33,489 bases of DNA, taken from positions 1 through 33,489 of the forward strand of contig JACCWH010000153.1 in the NCBI GenBank assembly GCA_013697735.1, written 5' to 3'. The notes beneath the pieces are model-generated. The model searched no databases. It was not told the DNA's origin and saw only the letters and a list, made by a program, of their open reading frames with translations. This document shows, piece by piece, positions 30,701 to 33,489 of this stretch. The stretch is from Trueperaceae bacterium (GTDB lineage Bacteria > Deinococcota > Deinococci > Deinococcales > Trueperaceae). The position numbers were made by a program, and so were the translations under genes. Position 1 is the first letter of the stretch. Each line of letters begins with the position of its first letter.

Positions 30701-31191
30701 CTCAGGCGCGAGACACCAGCGGCCTCGGCGACGTACTGGAGGAGATCCACGGGGTCGGCCATGAGCACCCCCGAGACCTCCCCCTGGCCGATGATGGCGA
30801 CGCCGGCCGTACCGAGTCCGGAGCCCGCGAGCGCCTCGTCGACGTCGATGAAGCGTGCGATCTTGCCGTTGAGCCGGAGTCGGCTGGTGCCATCGCGATC
30901 GAGATCGCGGCGGATGGTGAGGTTGCGACGGCCATCGCTCAGCTCCACCTCGACTTCGGCGAATCCGAGGCTCCGCTTCCCAGCGGCGCCGTGGAAGATC
31001 AGGTCGGTCTTGTCCTCGGCGCGGAACTGACGCGCACGTCCACCGCCGGTCGCCCACTTGATGGCGTCGAGCACGTTCGATTTCCCCGAACCGTTGGGGC
31101 CGACCACCGCCGTCACGCTCGGCGAGAATTCGATCGTGACGCGGTTCCCGAAGCTCTTGAAGCCTTGGATGGTGACGCTGCTCAGGCGCAC
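27748..31191 (-). CDS. smc: Chromosome segregation ATPase SMC
   Basis: This 1147-residue SMC protein organises and separates chromosomes with ScpA and ScpB. The N-terminal head has FKSFGNRVTIEF and Walker A GPNGSGKSN at 31-39. Two long Ala/Glu/Arg-rich coiled-coil arms (about 170-480 and 640-980) flank a hinge at about 480-630 that contains the Gly-rich GGAMSGGRRGG end. The C-terminal head carries the signature LSVGE at 1032-1036, Walker B at 1057-1063 ending in Asp-Glu, and the D-loop APLDEANI. The length is slightly below the usual 1170-1190, mainly in the coils. The GTG at 31191 has GGGGGGAG a few bases upstream. It follows the M20 peptidase after 28 bases and overlaps birA, so all three are likely one transcript. 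Confidence 0.97.
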   Translation of the reverse strand: MRLSSVTIQGFKSFGNRVTIEFSPSVTAVVGPNGSGKSNVLDAIKWATGGGRARQFRAEDKTDLIFHGAAGKRSLGFAEVEVELSDGRRNLTIRRDLDRDGTSRLRLNGKIARFIDVDEALAGSGLGTAGVAIIGQGEVSGVLMADPVDLLQYVAEAAGVSRLSGRREQTMARLQSARGHLERLEDVLATMRDQVEQLADEAADAQRHQALSREALRLRVTAADARVAGLTAEVAGLRSREVDGDHALVAGATSIDAARAAVARARSSLGEAEVRYREATALVEARRGAANLAEAERDRAHERATTLEARVDEIADEVARLAAIEPPVAPEGDGETLARLLHDAEAAAFERRAESAEYERAAAERARGLQEARTLASAAERAWAAYASRASSLEEQLEAAESHLRALEAAEPEDPAQLERIALDAERASECAADALEVARSILAEHHRDHAEASAEAQARSRAAERLRAALASRQGYAHGPKQALTSRIPGVIGSVADLVTVEQRFAAAIGGALGRRSEYVVVDTATTGERVLAHVRTAGGWVTVLPLDLVRGGRSASWPAGDGAPGVVAAAIDLIDVGDAYRGVFESLLGDSVVVETMHHAAALARGHRRRPRLVTLDGDTVDPGGAMSGGRRGGVGVLGAAKELEDAVAVTAAATQRAEDALARVQSAQDDVREATAIAADAKTAHAAAADAYGRARAEALGDRRMREDGAERVERLRAAMASTEAPTDVPDVDDARERVSASEAAWVAAEETRRTADVARFEVEGTVARAREAHAVHAERRRAYDADRERYDAGLLRLATLREEIAAQRERLALVREEVALAGRAAETALAAIPDLGDVIRTFEEARESTARADSRLDALTTAQADLGRDLEEVRITLARREAALELAQEERAALPAGVEVLDLAERPARARLREVEEALEAIGPVNHRAADDLAARRDRLETLEVEAVQAILATTDLEATLERIDRETTARLAVAIEGLKTGFRHHVRSLFGAEAVGEVDVDLDGARHIGLRIRLQPPGKQTQSLGLLSVGERTMGALAFLFALMADEGRGLPIAVLDEVDAPLDEANIRRFGEFLETLSQRGTQFVLITHQKATFEVADTLWGVTTEAGVSRVFSMRREGRSDPLIPIDEAALPEAEGASAP

Positions 31192-31219
31192 GCGCGCTCC
31201 CCCCCGTCCACGGTATGCC

Positions 31220-32581
31220 TCAAGCGCGCGCGAGAGAGCGCAGCAACTCGGCGCTCACGCGCACGCCGTTGAGGTAGTTCACCACGTCGAACTTCTCGTT
31301 CGGCGAATGGATGCGGTCGTTCTCGAGGCCCAGGCCGACCATGACGGGATCGGCGCCCAGGATGCGCTGGAAGTCGGCCACCACCGGGATCGATCCACCG
31401 CTCCGGGCGAAGACCGGGTCGCGCTCCCACACCATGCGGAGCGCCTCGGCGGCGGCGCGCATGGGAGGGCTGTCGAGCGGTGTCATCGCCGGGTGCCCCA
31501 GAGCCTCGACGTGGACGGAGACCTCGATTCCGGCGGGGGCAACGGCGCGGAGGTGCGCTTCGAGCTTTTCCGCGATGTCGTGGGGGTCCTGATTCGGCAC
31601 GAGGCGGGAACTGAGCTTCGCCATGCCGTGCGCGGCGATCACGGTCTTCGAGCCCGCACCCTGGAACCCGCCGGAGACGCCGTTGACGTCGAGCGTGGGT
31701 CTCGCCCAGAGCCGCTCGAGCAGCGTGTAGCCGGCCTCGCCGGGTGTGGCGCGAACACCGGCGTCGCGCCGGAACTCCGCTTCGGAGAACGGCGCCTTCG
31801 CGATCTGCGCTCGCTCGTCGTCGTCGAGATCGAGCACGTCGTCGTAGAAGCCTGGAACCGTGACCCGTCCCTGCCCATCGTGGAGGCTGGCGATCATCTC
31901 CGCGAGCGCGTTGAGCACGTTCGGCACGCCGCCGCCGTAGGCGCCCGAGTGCAGGTCGCGCCCGGCGCCGCTCACGCGGACGCTCACGTAGGCGAGCCCC
32001 TTCAATCCGTAGGTGATCGTCGGAGTGCCGTGCGCGACCATCGCACCGTCGGAAATGACGACCACGTCGGCCGCGAGGTCCTCTCGGTTCGCCTCCAGGA
32101 AGGCGGGTAGGTGGGGGCTCCCGATCTCCTCTTCCCCTTCGATCAGGAACTTCAGATTGACCGGCAGCGCACCGTCGACCGCCATGAGCGCCTCGACGCC
32201 CTTCACGTGACAGTAGACCTGGCCCTTGTCGTCCGATGCGCCACGCGCGACGATCACGCCGTCCTCGATGGTGGGTTCGAAGGGATCACCCGTCCAGAGG
32301 TCGATCGGATCGGCGGGTTGGACGTCGTAGTGCCCGTAGATCAACACCGTCGGGGCGCCCGGAACGCGCGGTCCCACGGCGGTGACCACCGGATGCTTCG
32401 CCGTGGGGTGCACGGTCGCCTCGAGGCCGGCACGTTCGAGTGCTGCCGCGACGAAATCGGCGGCGCGGCGGGTGTCGTCGTTGCGAGCAGGGTCGGTCGA
32501 GACGGACGGGATTCGAAGGAAGTCGAAGAGCTCCTCGAGGAGCCGCTCGCGCGCTTCGTTCACGTATTGGTCGACGGTCAT
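31220..32581 (-). CDS. M20-family dipeptidase/carboxypeptidase
   Basis: This 453-residue cytoplasmic di-zinc peptidase of the M20 family belongs to the group including CNDP-type dipeptidases and DapE-like proteins. Metal ligands are visible in order: His and Asp in YGHYDVQPAD, Asp in GASDDKGQ, the catalytic Glu and metal Glu in EGEEEIGS, Asp in ISDGAM, and His in DRIHSPNE near the C-terminus. The dimerisation (lid) domain lies at about 205-335 and includes GRDLHSGAYGG. It should release amino acids from dipeptides or N-acyl groups. The ATG at 32581 is chosen because TAGCGT lies 5 bases upstream. It heads the transcript that continues into smc and birA, an unusual partner set whose sense is unknown. 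Confidence 0.9.
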   Translation of the reverse strand: MTVDQYVNEARERLLEELFDFLRIPSVSTDPARNDDTRRAADFVAAALERAGLEATVHPTAKHPVVTAVGPRVPGAPTVLIYGHYDVQPADPIDLWTGDPFEPTIEDGVIVARGASDDKGQVYCHVKGVEALMAVDGALPVNLKFLIEGEEEIGSPHLPAFLEANREDLAADVVVISDGAMVAHGTPTITYGLKGLAYVSVRVSGAGRDLHSGAYGGGVPNVLNALAEMIASLHDGQGRVTVPGFYDDVLDLDDDERAQIAKAPFSEAEFRRDAGVRATPGEAGYTLLERLWARPTLDVNGVSGGFQGAGSKTVIAAHGMAKLSSRLVPNQDPHDIAEKLEAHLRAVAPAGIEVSVHVEALGHPAMTPLDSPPMRAAAEALRMVWERDPVFARSGGSIPVVADFQRILGADPVMVGLGLENDRIHSPNEKFDVVNYLNGVRVSAELLRSLARA

Positions 32582-32586
32582 ACGGC

Positions 32587-32592
32587 ACGCTA
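32587..32592 (-). promoter_or_regulatory. -10 box of the leaderless M20-smc-birA promoter
   Basis: TAGCGT on the minus strand, 5 bases before the ATG at 32581, with no ribosome binding site between. Confidence 0.5.
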
Positions 32593-32689
32593 CCACCCGC
32601 TGCCGACGTCGGCCACGGGCGCGGGGCGTCGCGGCGGGCGCCCGCGGCACCTGCGCCGAGGCGCCGGTACGCTACGAGTGTGCTGCTTC

Positions 32690-33205
32690 TCAGTCCCGCC
32701 GTCGTCGCTCGAGCAGCGCTGCGATGACGGCGGCGTCGGCTGCTGCCTCCACATCGTCGGAACCGTCGCTGCTGCCCTCGGCGCCGCCCTCGGCCTCGTC
32801 TCGTGGCGCCGGGAGCGCGTGGCGCATGTTCGCCATCTCGCTCTGTATGCGGTCCTGTAGCGTGCCGATACGCCGCTCCATCCGCTCCTGCAGGTCGTCG
32901 AGGGTACGGCGGAGTCGAATGATCTCCTCCACGCCGGCGAGGTTCACGCCGAGTTCCTGCGTCAGACGCCGGATGTCGCGGAGCTGTTCGATGTTGCGTT
33001 GCGAGTACAGGCGGGTCTTCCCTGCCGAGCGTGACGGCTCGATGAGGCCCTTGCGTTCGTAGAGCCTGAGCGTCTGCGGGTGCATGTCGACGAGCTCCGC
33101 CGCCACGCTGATGACGTAGAGCGGCTTGTCCTTGTCGGGCATCGGCTCCGCGCGCGCGTCGCGCTCGCGCTCACGCCTCGTTTCGTCGTCGCGCGGCTCG
33201 CTCAT
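32690..33205 (-). CDS. hspR: Heat-shock repressor HspR (MerR family)
   Basis: This 171-residue MerR-type regulator has its helix-turn-helix and wing at about residues 28-95: [26 protein letters not shown] is characteristic of HspR, with the [16 protein letters not shown] wing after it. A coiled coil at about 95-130 ([19 protein letters not shown]) makes the dimer, followed by an acidic Ser/Ala tail. HspR binds HAIR repeats upstream of dnaK-type operons and needs DnaK as corepressor. The ATG at 33205 overlaps the dnaJ stop (ATGA) and has GGAGGA upstream. The promoter and any HAIR box would be outside the window. Confidence 0.93.
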   Translation of the reverse strand: MSEPRDDETRRERERDARAEPMPDKDKPLYVISVAAELVDMHPQTLRLYERKGLIEPSRSAGKTRLYSQRNIEQLRDIRRLTQELGVNLAGVEEIIRLRRTLDDLQERMERRIGTLQDRIQSEMANMRHALPAPRDEAEGGAEGSSDGSDDVEAAADAAVIAALLERRRRD

Positions 33206-33489
33206 GCGTTCCTCCTCCGGGCGACGGACCGAACGAGGTCCACGGCGGCGCGCCCGAGGCCGCGCCAGGTGTCGGTGCGGAGCGTGACGATGAGGTCGCC
33301 ACCCACACCGCCGCCCGCCACCCGGACCTCCTGACCGTCGGACGCCCCCGCCGCGACCGGAACGCGCACACCGAGGACGTTCGCGACCAGCCCGCGCGCC
33401 GCCTCGAACGGGGTGACGAACACCTCCGTGCGCAGGTCGCCGCCGCGGAGCGTCACCCATTCGGGGAGATCGATCGCGAGCACGACGTA
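33202..33489 (-). CDS. DnaJ/CbpA-type co-chaperone, C-terminal end only
   Basis: Only the last 95 residues lie in the window. They match the second peptide-binding (C-terminal) domain of DnaJ-family co-chaperones: a [30 protein letters not shown] block, then a short beta-rich end and a basic tail ([10 protein letters not shown]). The J domain and any zinc-finger region lie beyond the edge, so DnaJ and CbpA cannot be told apart. The stop codon overlaps the hspR start, the usual dnaJ-hspR arrangement in a chaperone operon. Confidence 0.85.
   Translation of the reverse strand, partial: YVVLAIDLPEWVTLRGGDLRTEVFVTPFEAARGLVANVLGVRVPVAAGASDGQEVRVAGGGVGGDLIVTLRTDTWRGLGRAAVDLVRSVARRRNA

Noticed and set aside
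32675-32727. Tiny plus-strand open frame of 15 codons preceded by TACGCT six bases before its GTG
   Set aside because: It fits the leaderless pattern by chance but overlaps the 3' end of hspR and encodes nothing recognisable.
1-33489. CRISPR array, tRNA, rRNA, transposase or phage genes
   Set aside because: I looked on both strands for repeated spacers, tRNA-type T-loops and mobile-element proteins and found none that hold up.

Overview
This is a gene-dense, high-GC bacterial chromosome segment with 31 protein genes, two of them cut by the window edges. No gap between genes exceeds about 200 bases. I see no rRNA, tRNA, CRISPR array, insertion sequence, prophage or plasmid gene. The best guess for the source is a Deinococcota (Truepera-like) bacterium. 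The reasons are a dnaJ-hspR chaperone tail, a Deinococcus-style mix of repair genes, signal peptides ending in Ala-Gln, and many genes whose start codon lies 5-7 bases after a TANNNT box, the leaderless layout known from Deinococcus. This is inference from style, not a database match; an actinobacterium or chloroflexote is not fully excluded.

Region 1 (1-6020): a five-gene sugar catabolism operon in which each gene overlaps the next by 4 bases. It encodes a PfkB sugar kinase, a class I LacD/YihT-type aldolase, two Gfo/Idh/MocA oxidoreductases and an M24-fold protein that has lost most metal ligands. A convergent D-2-hydroxyacid dehydrogenase follows. The kinase and aldolase resemble the YihV/YihT pair of sulfoglycolysis more than ordinary tagatose enzymes, so the substrate may be an unusual sugar.

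Region 2 (6100-14420): a small four-helix membrane protein, a DEDDh exonuclease with an extra N-terminal region, an enolase-superfamily MenC/N-acylamino acid racemase-like enzyme, DNA polymerase IV, a zincin-like protein paired with SurE, full-length DNA polymerase I with intact proofreading residues, and a FixH/YtkA-like lipoprotein.

Region 3 (14420-17290): an arsenic resistance operon (arsR-arsC-acr3, 4-base overlaps) whose probable operator covers a leaderless promoter, preceded by a LysE/RhtB exporter.

Region 4 (17285-21660): a radical SAM protein, a RarA/MgsA AAA+ ATPase fused to a C-terminal SAM-methyltransferase-like domain, and a protein with a predicted terpenoid-cyclase-like alpha-barrel fold.

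Region 5 (21690-25640): a ferric-iron type ABC importer. The binding-protein gene has a recognisable -35/-10 promoter followed by a 75-base leader with three successive hairpins, the last touching the ribosome binding site. The ATPase gene has its own promoter with a different inverted repeat.

Region 6 (25800-33489): peroxiredoxin Bcp, a small secreted protein, an M20 peptidase-smc-birA operon, then hspR and the 3' end of a dnaJ-type gene.

The observations most worth a second look are the YihV/YihT-like operon with its metal-ligand-poor M24 protein, the RarA-methyltransferase fusion, the structured leader of the iron transporter, and the regular leaderless promoter pattern.
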